The notes: generated by a model not told the origin, from the sequence alone. 64,000 bases of DNA from Scytonema hofmannii PCC 7110 (GCF_000346485.2 NZ_KQ976354.1:248001-312000), one strand, 5' to 3'; shown: positions 17,125 to 27,146, numbered from the stretch's first letter. Made by a program: numbers and translations.

Positions 17125-20100
17125 ATGATTTTTTCCCTCTCTGGCTCCTTTATCAAACGACCTGTCTTTGCAACGGTTTGCTCTATCATCATTACATTAC
17201 TGGGGATAGCCTGTATCCCGACACTGCCAGTTGCTCAGTATCCGGAAATTGCTCCCCCTCTAGTCACCGTAACTTCAAACTATGTTGGGGCGAATGCGGA
17301 AGTCGTTGAGTCTACAGTGACCAATATTCTGGAGCAACAACTCAATGGTATTGAGGGTGTGCGCTACATCAAATCCACGAGTGCCAATGATGGAACGAGT
17401 AGCATTAACTTGACGTTTGAACTGGGGAAAGACCAAGACATTGCCGCAGTAGACGTACAGAATCGGGTGTCAACCGTTCTATCGCGGTTACCGGGACCTG
17501 TAACCCAAACAGGTGTACAAGTCCAGAAGGCTAACAACAACTTCTTGTTGGCGATTGGGCTTTACTCGGATCGCGATGAAAGCAAAGGACAAGATATTTA
17601 CGACGTGACCTATCTCAGTAACTACACCGACCTTTATATTGCAGATGCTATTAAACGGATTAAAGGAGTTGGTGATGTTCAGATATTTGGGGAGCGGAAA
17701 TATGCTATGCGCCTTTGGCTTGACCCCAATCGTCTCGCTAGCCGGAACTTGACTCCTCAAAATGTCATTACAGCACTTCAGCAACAGAACTTGCAAGTAG
17801 GTGCCGGACAGATCGGACAACCTCCTACTCAATCATCACAGCAGTATCAATATGCTGTCAATGCTCAAGGACGACTCAAGGACGTTGAAGAATTCAACGA
17901 GCTAGTTATTAAAACCACGGAAGATGGGACGCTTATCAAGCTGAAGGATGTGGGTCGGGCTGAGTTGGGAGCGGAAAACTACAGTTCTTTGTTGAGGTTT
18001 ACTTCCAGCGATCGCGTGACGCACCAAGGTGTCGGGTTAGGGATTAACCAGCAAGCTGGTAGTAATGCACTAGATACGGCTGTAGCAGTCAAAGAGGAAA
18101 TGAAGCGATTGGCTGAAAATTTCCCTCCGGGCATCCACTATGAAGTTGCTTTTGATACCACTACTTTTATCGAAGCGGGAACAGAAGAAGTTATTGTCTC
18201 TTTGTTTCAAGCAGTCGTTTTGGTTGTTCTCATTGTTTACCTGTTCTTGCAGAATTGGCGTGCTGCATTAGTGATTTCACTGGCAATGCCTGTAGCTCTT
18301 GTCGGTACGTTTATCTTCGTTAAACTGCTGAATTTCTCTATTAATACCTTGACTCTATTTGGTTTAACTTTGGCAACAGGTCTGGTGGTGGACGATGCGG
18401 TGGTGATTGTGGAGGATATCACTCGCCGCATTCAAGACCAGGGACTAAAACCTGTGGAAGCAGCAATCCAATCAATGAACGAGCTGTTTAGTGCGGTGAT
18501 TGCCACCTCTGTTGTGTTGATTGCGGTATTTGTGCCAGTCGCATTTTTCCCCGGTACAACAGGACAGCTTTACAAGCAATTTGCACTCACGATCGCTTTT
18601 TCCATCACCATATCCACCTTTAACGCTGTTACCTTTACCCCCACACTGTCTGCCATTTTACTCAAGCGGACTCAAGCACCGAATAACTGGTTTTTTAACA
18701 GTATTAACTGGTCGATTGATAAAACACGACAAATGTACAGTCGCAGCATAGTCGTTTTAACCAGGTTTAAGTTTGTTATCTTAGCACTCTTCTCAGGTGC
18801 ATTGGTGCTAACTTATTGGATTTATAATATTGTGCCGGCTGGTTTTATTCCAGATGAAGATCAAGGGATCTTTATTACTCTGGTTCAAGCACCAGAAGGG
18901 GTGTCTCTCAACTACACTCAAAAGGTGTTGGAACAAGCCGAGGCAATTCTCAAAGAAGTTCCAGAAGTTCAGCAAATTTTTGCCGTTGGTGGCTTTAGCT
19001 TTAGTGGTTCGACGCCTAATAACGGTTTAATATTTACAACCCTCAAACCTTGGGAAGAACGTAGGGAAGCAAACCAATCGCTGCAAGCCATTATTGGGGG
19101 ATTTTTCCCACAACCTTTTGGGTTATTCCCTAAAATGCTGGGAATTCAAGAAGCAACTGTAATTCCATTTAATCTGCCATCCATTAATGGTGTTGGTAAC
19201 TTTGGTGGTTTTGAGTTTCACTTACAAGATAGGGAAAATTTAGGATTTGATACGATGGGTACAGCCCTCAATAGCTTGGTTGGTCGAGCCAGTACTTACC
19301 CATCTCCCGATAAACCTCAAGTAAACGGGTTGCGTCCCAATTTTAACGCCAATACACCCCAAATTTCTGTGGAAGTGGATCGCACCAAAGCCAATGCCCT
19401 TCAAGTTCCTGTTGAAGATATTTTCAACACCTTGCAAGTTTTTCTAGGCTCAACCTACGTGAATGACTTTAACCAGTTCAATCGAGCATATCGCGTTTAC
19501 GTTCAGGCAGACCAAGCATTCCGCTCAAACCCAGAGGATATTCAAAAGCTGTACGTGCGTTCGCAAACAGGTCAAATGATTTCCCTAAGCAATTTAGTGA
19601 CGATTAAAGAAATCATTGGACCCTCAATTATTAGCCATTACAACCTGTTTCGCTCTGTGGAAATTAACGGTTCCCCAGCACCTGGTGTAAGTTCGGGACA
19701 AGCCCTCAAAGCAATGGAAGCATCTGCTAAAGAAACCTTGCCCAAGGGATTTGGTTATGAGTGGTCTGGGCTTTCTCTAGAAGAAATTGAATCTGGCGGA
19801 CAAGCTCTCTTTATCTTTGGTTTGGGTGTTGTCTTTGTCTTTCTCATACTATCAGCACAATACGAGAGCTTTGTCGATCCATTTATTATTTTGCTGACTG
19901 TACCGTTGGCAATTTTGGGTGCGTTAATTGCTCTTGTTATCAAAGGATCTGCTAACGATATTTATACCCAGGTTGGATTTGTCATGCTGATTGGGATGGC
20001 AAGTAAAAACTCGATTTTGATTGTGGAGTTTGCTAACCAACTTTGCGACCAGGGTTTAAGTATTACAAAGGCTGCGATTGAGTCTGCTAAGGAGCGTTTG

Positions 20101-20349
20101 CGACCCATTTTGATGACAGCTTTCTCCACAGTTGCTGGTGGTATTCCACTTATGGTGGCAACAGGACCTGGGGCGGCTGCTCGTCAATCCTTAGGAACAG
20201 CAACTTTTGGTGGAATGTGCATTGCAACTGTGCTGAGTCTGTTTGTTATACCAATCTTGTATATCATTATCAAGAATGCAGAAGTTGCTTTTGGTAAACG
20301 CGATCGCACAGTGGTAGCTAGTGAGGAAACAGTGACCAGTAACCAGTGA
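17125..20349 (+). CDS. RND efflux pump inner-membrane transporter (HAE1/AcrB family)
   Basis: 1074 residues from ATG 17125, the usual length. SFIKRPVFATVCSIIITLLG is the first transmembrane helix; the proton-relay aspartates are in LVVDDAVVIVEDI at about 421-433; periplasmic porter domains and a second set of helices from about 870 follow. It exports hydrophobic compounds in exchange for protons as a trimer. No periplasmic adaptor or outer-membrane gene is adjacent, so partners are encoded elsewhere. The last codons lie in a CCAGTGA-type repeat, so the extreme C-terminus (TVTSNQ) was probably altered by it. Confidence 0.95.
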   Translation: MIFSLSGSFIKRPVFATVCSIIITLLGIACIPTLPVAQYPEIAPPLVTVTSNYVGANAEVVESTVTNILEQQLNGIEGVRYIKSTSANDGTSSINLTFELGKDQDIAAVDVQNRVSTVLSRLPGPVTQTGVQVQKANNNFLLAIGLYSDRDESKGQDIYDVTYLSNYTDLYIADAIKRIKGVGDVQIFGERKYAMRLWLDPNRLASRNLTPQNVITALQQQNLQVGAGQIGQPPTQSSQQYQYAVNAQGRLKDVEEFNELVIKTTEDGTLIKLKDVGRAELGAENYSSLLRFTSSDRVTHQGVGLGINQQAGSNALDTAVAVKEEMKRLAENFPPGIHYEVAFDTTTFIEAGTEEVIVSLFQAVVLVVLIVYLFLQNWRAALVISLAMPVALVGTFIFVKLLNFSINTLTLFGLTLATGLVVDDAVVIVEDITRRIQDQGLKPVEAAIQSMNELFSAVIATSVVLIAVFVPVAFFPGTTGQLYKQFALTIAFSITISTFNAVTFTPTLSAILLKRTQAPNNWFFNSINWSIDKTRQMYSRSIVVLTRFKFVILALFSGALVLTYWIYNIVPAGFIPDEDQGIFITLVQAPEGVSLNYTQKVLEQAEAILKEVPEVQQIFAVGGFSFSGSTPNNGLIFTTLKPWEERREANQSLQAIIGGFFPQPFGLFPKMLGIQEATVIPFNLPSINGVGNFGGFEFHLQDRENLGFDTMGTALNSLVGRASTYPSPDKPQVNGLRPNFNANTPQISVEVDRTKANALQVPVEDIFNTLQVFLGSTYVNDFNQFNRAYRVYVQADQAFRSNPEDIQKLYVRSQTGQMISLSNLVTIKEIIGPSIISHYNLFRSVEINGSPAPGVSSGQALKAMEASAKETLPKGFGYEWSGLSLEEIESGGQALFIFGLGVVFVFLILSAQYESFVDPFIILLTVPLAILGALIALVIKGSANDIYTQVGFVMLIGMASKNSILIVEFANQLCDQGLSITKAAIESAKERLRPILMTAFSTVAGGIPLMVATGPGAAARQSLGTATFGGMCIATVLSLFVIPILYIIIKNAEVAFGKRDRTVVASEETVTSNQ

Positions 20350-20394
20350 CCAGTAACCAGTGACCAGTGACCAGTTATCGGTCACTGGTCACTG
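20345..20394. terminator. Hairpin built from CCAGTGA heptamers between convergent genes
   Basis: CAGTGACCAGTGACC (20358-20372) pairs perfectly over 15 bp with GGTCACTGGTCACTG (20380-20394), with a 7-base loop. Located between the RND gene stop and the toxin gene stop, so it may terminate both. Formed from two arrays of the same heptamer in opposite orientation. Confidence 0.65.
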
Positions 20395-20411
20395 ATGACT
20401 TGGTAAATAAG

Positions 20412-20675
20412 TTATTCATCCTTATAAACTTCCCTACGATGTCCAACTCTTACAACCGATATTATTAAAACGTCGTCAAAAATATCGTATAAAACGCGAT
20501 AGCTACCCACGCGAATACGATAAGTATCATTACTTCCTTCTAGCTTTATAACCCCACTAGGACGGGGATTTTCAGCTAGTTCTAGAATTTTTTCGTTAAT
20601 CCTATCTCTCATATCATTGGGTAGCTTTTTTAATTGCTTTGCCACCTTACTTTTAATTTTTATTTGATAGGTCAC
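20412..20675 (-). CDS. RelE/ParE-family toxin
   Basis: 87 residues: YQIKIKSKVAKQLKKLPNDM, PRPSGVIKLEG, YRIRVGSYRVLYDIFDDVL and VVRVGHRREVY are the classic RelE/ParE core with its C-terminal basic catalytic cluster. mRNA interferase or gyrase poison; not decided. Overlaps its antitoxin gene by 4 bp. Confidence 0.93.
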   Translation of the reverse strand: MTYQIKIKSKVAKQLKKLPNDMRDRINEKILELAENPRPSGVIKLEGSNDTYRIRVGSYRVLYDIFDDVLIISVVRVGHRREVYKDE

Positions 20676-20875
20676 GATTCTAATTCTCGCTTATATTCTT
20701 CCCAACTAATACTAGGATCATTTTTAGCTTCCTTAATAGCTTGAATATCTTCTTCATCTTCAGCCTTGCGAATGTTTAACAGTTCTATGACATCTTCTAA
20801 AGTGTCTTCATAAGCCTGTTCTAATTTTTCGTAGATTACTTTTAACAACGCTTGTCTTTTGGTTGTGGTTTCCAT
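20672..20875 (-). CDS. Antitoxin paired with RelE-like toxin
   Basis: 67 residues, acidic and helical, with the C-terminal DPSISWEEYKRELES typical of small RelB/Phd-like antitoxins next to RelE. First gene of the pair; ATGA overlap with the toxin. Probably autoregulated from a promoter in 20876-20990. Confidence 0.85.
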   Translation of the reverse strand: METTTKRQALLKVIYEKLEQAYEDTLEDVIELLNIRKAEDEEDIQAIKEAKNDPSISWEEYKRELES

Positions 20876-20997
20876 TTTTAGATCCTTAATTAAATTTAAT
20901 ACCGAAATTAACTCCTAAGACCTCTTTTATTAACTGTTGACTCATATTTATCCAACACAGATTATACTATATGGGATATAATTAAAAAACGTTTTTC

Positions 20998-21132
20998 ATG
21001 TTTCCAGGGTTGTGGCTGGCGGTGTCGGCATTATTGGAGGGTAACATGATGTTCGTGCTGAATGTGCTGCAAGCAGGGATTGGTGACCCGAAACATCAGG
21101 CGTTTGTTCAGGATCTGGCTGGGCGATCGTAA
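20998..21132 (+). pseudogene. C-terminal fragment of a Uma2 family gene
   Basis: 44 codons (FPGLWLAVSALLEGNM, then VLNVLQAGIGDPKHQAFVQD) match the C-terminal end of Uma2/DUF820 proteins. The catalytic body is absent. An ATG precedes it only by chance. Confidence 0.65.
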
Positions 21133-21149
21133 GCTGAATCTATACTGAG

Positions 21150-21678
21150 ATGAACAAGGCAGATGAGATTTTTACCCAAATCATTCAATGGGCAAAAGGT
21201 GAAGAACCTATCCGTGCGATGATCCTGGTTGGTTCACGAGCAGGAATCGAACCTGTTGATGAATTAGCTGATTTTGATGTCGCAGTCTTTGCCACAAACT
21301 ACCAGTCTTACCTACAAGAGGATAGATGGTTACATCACTTCGGTCAGCTATGGGTTTACATTCCCGAACAGTATGAGATAGACAACAAAGGAATTGCTCT
21401 TGCAGATGATTGAGTGGCATGAACAAGCTCATCACGGTTGGAACTACAATACACATTATATGGGAAAGCACCTCAAGAAATGGGTGGATGCTGACATCTG
21501 GAAAGCTCTGCATAAAACCTTTGGTCACTTTGACTATGCGGACAGCCGAGATGCTCTGTATAGAACAATGCAATTGTTTCGACAATTAGCACAGGAGACA
21601 GCAGAGCAACTTAACTTCACTTATCCAAAAACTGTAGACGAAAGCATCAGTAAATTTATTGAACTCACTATCATCTAG
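21150..21678 (+). pseudogene. Aminoglycoside 6-adenylyltransferase-like gene with internal deletion
   Basis: The first 80 residues (AMILVGSRAGIEPVDELADFDVAVF) are the nucleotidyltransferase start of AadE/AadK-like proteins with GSR and DxD. The last 90 (MLLQMIEWHEQAHHGWNYNT, GKHLKKWVDADIW, YPKTVDESI) are their C-terminus, but in another frame. They meet at about 21390-21412; roughly 100-130 residues of the middle are missing compared with the family. A deletion plus frameshift has killed the gene. Confidence 0.8.
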
Positions 21679-21699
21679 CCTCACTCATAAAATGAAATT

Positions 21700-22053
21700 A
21701 TGCACGCTCTATATACTCTTATTCAGAAAATCCAAAAAGCACCTTCCATGTATCTGGGTAGAGCATCGATTGTTTGTCTTCAAGCTTTTCTATCTGGGTA
21801 TAGTATAGCCCAATATGAACTTGGTGCTACTCAATCTCCGCAAGACAAAGATTTTCAAGAATTTCCAGAATGGATTAAACAAAAGTTTAATATTCAAAGC
21901 AGTCAGTCTTGGGCAAACATATTACTTTTTTATGCGGAAGATGAGCAAAAAGCTTTGGATTTATTCTTTAATGTGTTTGAAGAATTTCGCGCTCGGCATG
22001 CTTCTGTTTCCACCCCGGTCAACTCTTGCAAATCAGAAACTTTAGCTTCTTAA
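21700..22053 (+). CDS. Hypothetical protein, small conserved family
   Basis: 117 residues. It begins LYTLIQKIQKAPSMYLGRAS and has aromatic-rich FPEWIKQKFNIQSSQSWANI, a layout I associate with small accessory or immunity-like proteins in cyanobacteria, but no named domain is certain. No membrane segment or signal peptide. Located in a stretch of gene debris and toxin-antitoxin genes. Confidence 0.6.
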   Translation: MHALYTLIQKIQKAPSMYLGRASIVCLQAFLSGYSIAQYELGATQSPQDKDFQEFPEWIKQKFNIQSSQSWANILLFYAEDEQKALDLFFNVFEEFRARHASVSTPVNSCKSETLAS

Positions 22054-22191
22054 AATTTCAATGTTTGAGCATCACCGAATTATTAGTATATCTCCTGAGT
22101 AATTATGGAATATTCCAATATGTAGTTCTAACGATCGCGGGTCTCGCGAATTTCACGCTAGGATGAGATGAGCGAGAGAGGTTTTGTTGTC

Positions 22192-22509
22192 ATGAGTAAG
22201 AGGACTCAACTGCTCGAAGCAATTGCAGCCCTACCGGAAGAGCTAGTTGACCAAGTGTCGATCTATGTGCAGATGTTGCAAAATCCGATTCAGATTACAC
22301 CGGGAGTTTGCGGGGGGCAGGCACGGATTCGGAATACGCGGATTCCGGTATGGACTTTGGTGGCATATCGTCAACAGGGTTCCCCGGATGAGGAGTTATT
22401 GGCAAACTATCCTGGGTTGACTGCACACGACCTCAGTGCGGCTTGGGATTATTATGAGCAAAATCGCGAACAGGTTGATCGAGAGATTGCCCAAGATGAG
22501 GCAGTTTGA
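22192..22509 (+). CDS. DUF433 (VapB45-like) antitoxin
   Basis: 105 residues from ATG 22192, which has GAGAGAGG upstream. After a helical N-terminus it has the DUF433 core: TPGVCGGQARIRNTRIPVWTLVAYRQQG, then ELLANYPGLTAHDLSAAWDYY. DUF433 proteins usually pair with a DUF5615 PIN-like toxin; none is seen within 160 bases downstream. Confidence 0.88.
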   Translation: MSKRTQLLEAIAALPEELVDQVSIYVQMLQNPIQITPGVCGGQARIRNTRIPVWTLVAYRQQGSPDEELLANYPGLTAHDLSAAWDYYEQNREQVDREIAQDEAV

Positions 22510-22676
22510 TAGTATAATCGTCTGTTGCGGGTCATGAAGCAAAATATAAAGTCAATCAGACCTAGTTTTGTTGTGCAGGAGTATGGCAAAGGTTGACTGT
22601 CTCCACTCATTCCTTCGCCTACTGTCTGAATGTTACTTTCGCACAGAAGTGTAATTTCCGCACGAAAGTATAATTT

Positions 22677-23222
22677 TTAATTTACAGAACGCAACTTGCG
22701 CGTATTTTCAACTAAACTTTGGGCAAATTGGTCAAACCGTTGTGAAAGCTTCTCATCTAAAAGTTTTCCCTCAGGGCTAAAAGCTTTCCATGCTTGTCCG
22801 ATCGCAATTTGTTCCGGAATCACCCAACCATGCACCCATCTCATGATGATTCGTAAATCGTTTAAGGCATTACTATTGGGTTGTCCCCCCAAAATACTGA
22901 TAAGCCCGGTAACTTTGCCTGACAGTTGATCGAAACTCATCAAATCAAGGGCATTTTTGAGGACGCCACTGACTCCACCATGATACTCTGGTGTTGCCAA
23001 AATTAACCCGTCAGCTTGACTTACCGCATCACGCATACGCTGAACATCTGGGTAATTTGGATATTCCTCTTCACCATTACAAAACGGTAACTGCATTTGC
23101 CGCAAATCGAGGATTTTAACTTCTGCACCCAAGGCTTCCACTCGCTGTGCAGTTATATTCAACGCTACTTGCGTGTATGACTCAGTTCTTAAACTGCCGC
23201 CAATTCCAACAATTTTTACCAT
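22677..23222 (-). CDS. NADPH-dependent FMN reductase
   Basis: 181 residues from ATG 23222. Flavodoxin-like fold: KIVGIGGSLRTESYTQVAL (phosphate loop for FMN), LDLRQMQLP, ILATPEYHGGVSGVLKNALD (the conserved PEYxGxxxGxLKNALD motif) and ISILGGQPNS. It reduces quinones, azo compounds or flavin with NADPH in the cytoplasm. Single gene. Confidence 0.93.
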   Translation of the reverse strand: MVKIVGIGGSLRTESYTQVALNITAQRVEALGAEVKILDLRQMQLPFCNGEEEYPNYPDVQRMRDAVSQADGLILATPEYHGGVSGVLKNALDLMSFDQLSGKVTGLISILGGQPNSNALNDLRIIMRWVHGWVIPEQIAIGQAWKAFSPEGKLLDEKLSQRFDQFAQSLVENTRKLRSVN

Positions 23223-23666
23223 ACTTAACTCACAAGGTCTCAATTATAGTTAGCTTTAATCCAAGGTTAGTTTTTTTGTAAAGCGTAGTCATTACGAGTA
23301 TGTTTATAGAGTAACCTATATATTAGCGAGTTGTGACAGAATGTGTAAAATTTCAGTTGGTAAAGAATTTTCTGCTATGGAGATTGAGTTTTGGTCTTTT
23401 TGATGGGCTGCAAGATCCCTGACTTCTTGAAGAAGTCGGGGATCTGACACATAAAGGAGCAAATGATTTGTGTCAATTCCTGGTATGTGTTCAAGTGGGA
23501 GGAATTTGTAAAGAGTGGATGCATTCAAGGGAATAAAGGGGAAAAACTTGGGAATGGTTTTTTGTGGAAGCTACACTAGACAATTAGACACCAAAAAATT
23601 ATTTGCTAGAAGAACAGCCATAAAAATGAGCATTAGCTTCTGCCAGCACAACAAGGGTAGTTATTT
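23223..23666. other. Intergenic region upstream of ftsH with a palindromic repeat
   Basis: About 440 bases. Includes the palindrome at 23413-23445. A minus-strand frame at 23316-23528 runs through the palindrome and is not accepted as a gene. The ftsH promoter should be in the last 100 bases. Confidence 0.45.
23413..23445. repeat. Dispersed palindrome around GACTTCTTgAAGAAGTC
   Basis: A 33-base near-perfect palindrome (AGATCCCTGACTTCTT and its complement). A second copy of the family with compensating changes (CCCGACTTCTTGAAGAAG TTGGGC) is at 28558-28590. Confidence 0.85.
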
Positions 23667-25577
23667 ATGAAAAAGGTTGAGAAAAAAACATCAATGAAAA
23701 AGCAAGCAGCAAAGCGGGCTGCCTTGACTGGAGCGCTGGCTGCCAGTTTGCTCGTATTGCCTAGTGTATCGGGAGGGGCTTCCGCACTAGCACAAAAGGC
23801 AGAACGCGACTCTCAAGCCCTATCTTATGGCGATTTGATCCAGAAAGTTCAGAGTGGAGAAATCGCAAAAGTAGAGCTTGATGAAACCGAACAAGTCGCA
23901 AGAGTGTATCTAAAAGATCAAAAGCCAGAGACACAACCACAGCAGGTGCGGCTTTTGGAACAAAATCCAGAGTTAATTAACAAACTAAAAGAAAAGAAAG
24001 TTGACTTTGAGGAAGTTTCCTCTGCTAGCAGTAGAGCTGCTGTCAGTCTTTTGATTAACTTAATGTGGATTTTACCACTCGTAGCTTTGATGCTGTTGTT
24101 CTTGCGCCGCTCCACAAATGCTTCTAGCCAAGCCATGAATTTTGGCAAATCTAGAGCACGCTTCCAGATGGAGGCAAAAACTGGAGTCAAGTTTGATGAT
24201 GTCGCTGGTATTGAAGAAGCTAAAGAAGAACTTCAAGAAGTTGTTACTTTCCTTAAACAACCTGAAAAATTTACTGCTGTTGGCGCACGTATTCCCAAGG
24301 GAGTCTTGCTCATTGGACCGCCTGGAACAGGTAAAACATTATTGGCAAAAGCGATCGCAGGTGAAGCTGGTGTACCGTTCTTTAGCATTTCCGGCTCAGA
24401 ATTTGTAGAAATGTTTGTTGGGGTCGGTGCGTCTCGCGTGCGCGATTTATTTAAAAAAGCAAAAGAAAATGCTCCGTGTTTAATATTTATAGATGAAATT
24501 GACGCTGTAGGACGGCAAAGGGGTGCAGGAATTGGCGGTGGAAATGACGAACGGGAACAGACCCTCAACCAACTGCTAACGGAAATGGATGGCTTTGAGG
24601 GCAACACGGGCATCATTATCATAGCCGCCACGAACCGTCCGGATGTGTTAGATGCTGCTTTGCTCAGACCCGGAAGATTTGACAGACAAGTCATTGTGGA
24701 TGCCCCAGACCGTAAAGGTCGCCTTTCTATTTTACAAGTTCATGCCCGGAATAAGAAAGTCGATCCATCTGTTTCTTTAGAAGTTGTTGCTCGTCGCACG
24801 CCCGGTTTTACAGGAGCAGATTTAGCAAACCTTTTGAATGAAGCTGCTATTTTGACAGCACGCAGGCGAAAAGAAGCAATTACACAGCTAGAAATTGACG
24901 ATGCTATTGACCGTTTAACAATTGGTTTAACTCTCAATCCACTGTTAGATAGTAAGAAAAAGCGGTTGATTGCCTACCATGAAATTGGACACGCTATTTT
25001 GGCTACACTTTTAGAAAATGCTGACCCGCTCAATAAGGTGACCATTATTCCCCGTTCTGGAGGAGTGGGTGGTTTTTCACAGCAAATTTTGAACGAGGAA
25101 ATGATTGACAGTGGGCTTTACAGTCGGGCTTGGTTGATGGATAACATTACCATGACATTGGGTGGAAAAGCAGCAGAAACAGAAGTCTTTGGAGAATCTG
25201 AGGTCACAGGTGGTGCTAGTAGCGACCTGAAAGTCGTAGCTAATCTTGCGCGTAAGATGGTGACGATGTATGGAATGTCAGAACTGGGGTTAGTGGCTCT
25301 TGAAAATCAAAACAGTGATGTTTTCCTCGGTCGCGATTGGATGACTCGCAATGATTATTCAGAAGAGATGGCTACCAAAATTGACCGACACGTTAGGGAA
25401 ATGGCAAGTTTTTGCTACCAAGAAGCCCGTCGCATTATTCGCGAAAACCGTCCTGTAGTTGATCGGTTGGTGGATTTATTGGTTGAACAGGAAACAATCG
25501 AAGGTGAGCAATTTCGCAAGATTGTTTCGGAGTATACTGAGTTGCCAGAAAAACAAAAGATTGTGGTGTTTGGTTAG
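23667..25577 (+). CDS. ftsH: ATP-dependent zinc metalloprotease FtsH
   Basis: 636 residues. A signal/anchor helix at about 19-42 and a second helix at about 128-148; Walker A GPPGTGKT at about 216; Walker [12 protein letters not shown]; second region of homology [18 protein letters not shown]; zinc site HEIGH at about 437 (isoleucine instead of the more usual alanine or valine, HExxH intact). Degrades membrane and photosystem proteins at the thylakoid or plasma membrane as a hexamer. One of several FtsH paralogues expected in cyanobacteria; the exact class is not assigned. Confidence 0.97.
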   Translation: MKKVEKKTSMKKQAAKRAALTGALAASLLVLPSVSGGASALAQKAERDSQALSYGDLIQKVQSGEIAKVELDETEQVARVYLKDQKPETQPQQVRLLEQNPELINKLKEKKVDFEEVSSASSRAAVSLLINLMWILPLVALMLLFLRRSTNASSQAMNFGKSRARFQMEAKTGVKFDDVAGIEEAKEELQEVVTFLKQPEKFTAVGARIPKGVLLIGPPGTGKTLLAKAIAGEAGVPFFSISGSEFVEMFVGVGASRVRDLFKKAKENAPCLIFIDEIDAVGRQRGAGIGGGNDEREQTLNQLLTEMDGFEGNTGIIIIAATNRPDVLDAALLRPGRFDRQVIVDAPDRKGRLSILQVHARNKKVDPSVSLEVVARRTPGFTGADLANLLNEAAILTARRRKEAITQLEIDDAIDRLTIGLTLNPLLDSKKKRLIAYHEIGHAILATLLENADPLNKVTIIPRSGGVGGFSQQILNEEMIDSGLYSRAWLMDNITMTLGGKAAETEVFGESEVTGGASSDLKVVANLARKMVTMYGMSELGLVALENQNSDVFLGRDWMTRNDYSEEMATKIDRHVREMASFCYQEARRIIRENRPVVDRLVDLLVEQETIEGEQFRKIVSEYTELPEKQKIVVFG

Positions 25578-25584
25578 TGGTTCA

Positions 25585-25633
25585 CCAGTGACCAGTGACC
25601 AGTGACCAGTGACCAGTGACCAGTGACCAGTGA
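25585..25633. repeat. Heptamer tandem repeat CCAGTGA, seven perfect copies
   Basis: Seven copies of CCAGTGA between the stops of two convergent genes (ftsH and the M23 peptidase). Same heptamer as at 20345-20394. Confidence 0.95.
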
Positions 25634-25640
25634 CCACTAA

Positions 25641-26453
25641 CTAATAATTTGAATCTCGTTGAAATTTAGACTCCTCAATTACGACTTGCGATTGTTGGGG
25701 AGTCCATTTTTCTGATGATGCTCTTGTAACTTGTTGCTGTGAAAACATTGCCCGCAGAACTACAGCTGGATCTACGTAGTTTTTGGCGTATTTTAATCCC
25801 CAATGGAGATGAGGACCTGTTGTACGCCCAGTCATCCCTACCCGACCAATCCTGAATCCAGCCGGGACTGGCTGACCTTCCCAAAGTTGAATTCCCCCGT
25901 TTCGGTCTATTAGGTATCGGCGACCACTTGCGCTTTCTACGTGTCCTTCCATATGGCAGTAGGTGTGCTCCCACGGACCGGATTCAATCACAATATGAGT
26001 GCCGCAAGCGTTGCGATCGCCTACCTTACTCACTCTACCTGCCCACCAGTTACGAATGTAACTTCCTTGTGGTGCGGCAATATCTAAACCACTGTGAAAT
26101 TCCCACCTAGAACCACCAGTCGCAGAGGGACGATATCCAAACGCTGATGTGTATGCCTTGAAATTTTCTACGGGGAAAGAAGCTGCTAACCAGGTGTTAT
26201 TATTTGTTGCTTGTAAGCTTGGTTTTTTCTGAATTTGACGCGGTGCGATCTCATCTGGCGTTGATGAGCGTGGTATTCTTGCTATAGGAGTCGGAGTTGA
26301 ACTGTGTGAATCTCGCTCGGGGATTGAAATAAAGGAAAACGCATTTACGTTTTTATTTTCCTTGGGCAAGAGAGTATTCAAATTAGCAATACTCAATCCT
26401 GATAAAAATAGTGTGACTACAGAAATTGCTACTGTTTGTCGCCACTGACTCAT
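25641..26453 (-). CDS. M23-family peptidase (LytM-like), exported
   Basis: 270 residues. N-terminal signal peptide or anchor (VAISVVTLFLSGLSIANL), a proline/serine-rich linker to about residue 85, then the M23 domain: WEFHSGLDIAAPQGS (HxxxxD zinc ligands), VIESGPWEHTYCHMEG and GPHLHWGL (HxH). A zinc endopeptidase that cuts peptidoglycan cross-links in the periplasm, or an activator of amidases. All metal ligands are present. Confidence 0.92.
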   Translation of the reverse strand: MSQWRQTVAISVVTLFLSGLSIANLNTLLPKENKNVNAFSFISIPERDSHSSTPTPIARIPRSSTPDEIAPRQIQKKPSLQATNNNTWLAASFPVENFKAYTSAFGYRPSATGGSRWEFHSGLDIAAPQGSYIRNWWAGRVSKVGDRNACGTHIVIESGPWEHTYCHMEGHVESASGRRYLIDRNGGIQLWEGQPVPAGFRIGRVGMTGRTTGPHLHWGLKYAKNYVDPAVVLRAMFSQQQVTRASSEKWTPQQSQVVIEESKFQRDSNY

Positions 26454-26756
26454 TTTAAAATTCCTCTAAGCGATGATTTATCTGTAAATTAGGCACAATT
26501 TAAATGCAGCAGAAGTTTGAATCTGATGGCCGATTATGATTGACATCTGCTCGCTTTTACGTTATGCACCATGATGAAAGATGAAAATCGTCTTATTTTT
26601 GCTTTTCCATCGAAATATATTACCAAAAAACCTTCCCAATGGTAGAGTGGAAAATCAGTAAAAATGCTGATAAGTTATTTTAATACCTTTGGGGAATAAA
26701 GTAGATTTGGCTTCGATAGAAGCAGAAAAGCATCATCTACACTACCGTCGGAAGCC

Positions 26757-27146
26757 ATGCTCACTGAAATATTGCCTTTTAGCCTTGAGTTCGATAAAAT
26801 AGCGATCGCAGGAACTAGTTTGTGGTCGTTGGCATTGTATTTGGGATTTTCCACCGCCGGTGAATGGGTGGCTCTACAACTCAACAGCTGGTTTAATTTT
26901 GCAGAGCGTTCCCTTTACATGAGCCAATCAGAATTTGAAAAGACCAAAAAGGCAAGGGAATCTCAAAATGCCCTGTACGCTTCACTTTTTAGTATTCTGC
27001 CTTTTTTAGCGATTGGAGCTTTGTGTAATTGGGGAATAGAAGTTAGCTTAGGTCAAAGTTGGTCTATCAGCATGGGGATACTGGCTTGTATGGGTTCGGG
27101 AGTTTACGAACTCGGACGGCGCGATGGAAAAAATGATGAATTATGA
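26757..27146 (+). CDS. Small membrane protein of unknown function
   Basis: 129 residues with about three hydrophobic stretches (residues about 14-35, 76-92, 102-118) and a charged loop YMSQSEFEKTKKARES. No known motif. Convergent with the LpxB-like gene, overlapping it by 6 bp at the stops. The 300-base gap before it (26454-26756) shows nothing else. Confidence 0.6.
   Translation: MLTEILPFSLEFDKIAIAGTSLWSLALYLGFSTAGEWVALQLNSWFNFAERSLYMSQSEFEKTKKARESQNALYASLFSILPFLAIGALCNWGIEVSLGQSWSISMGILACMGSGVYELGRRDGKNDEL

Noticed and set aside
21208-21585. 125-codon minus-strand frame
   Set aside because: Antisense to the recognisable nucleotidyltransferase remnant; no protein-family features.
23316-23528. 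70-codon minus-strand frame
   Set aside because: Runs through the GACTTCTTgAAGAAGTC palindrome; no ribosome site.
24233-24694. 153-codon frame opposite ftsH
   Set aside because: Antisense shadow of the conserved AAA domain.
25585-25633. CRISPR or iteron array of CCAGTGA
   Set aside because: Simple 7-bp tandem without spacers; matches the short tandem heptamers known in cyanobacteria.
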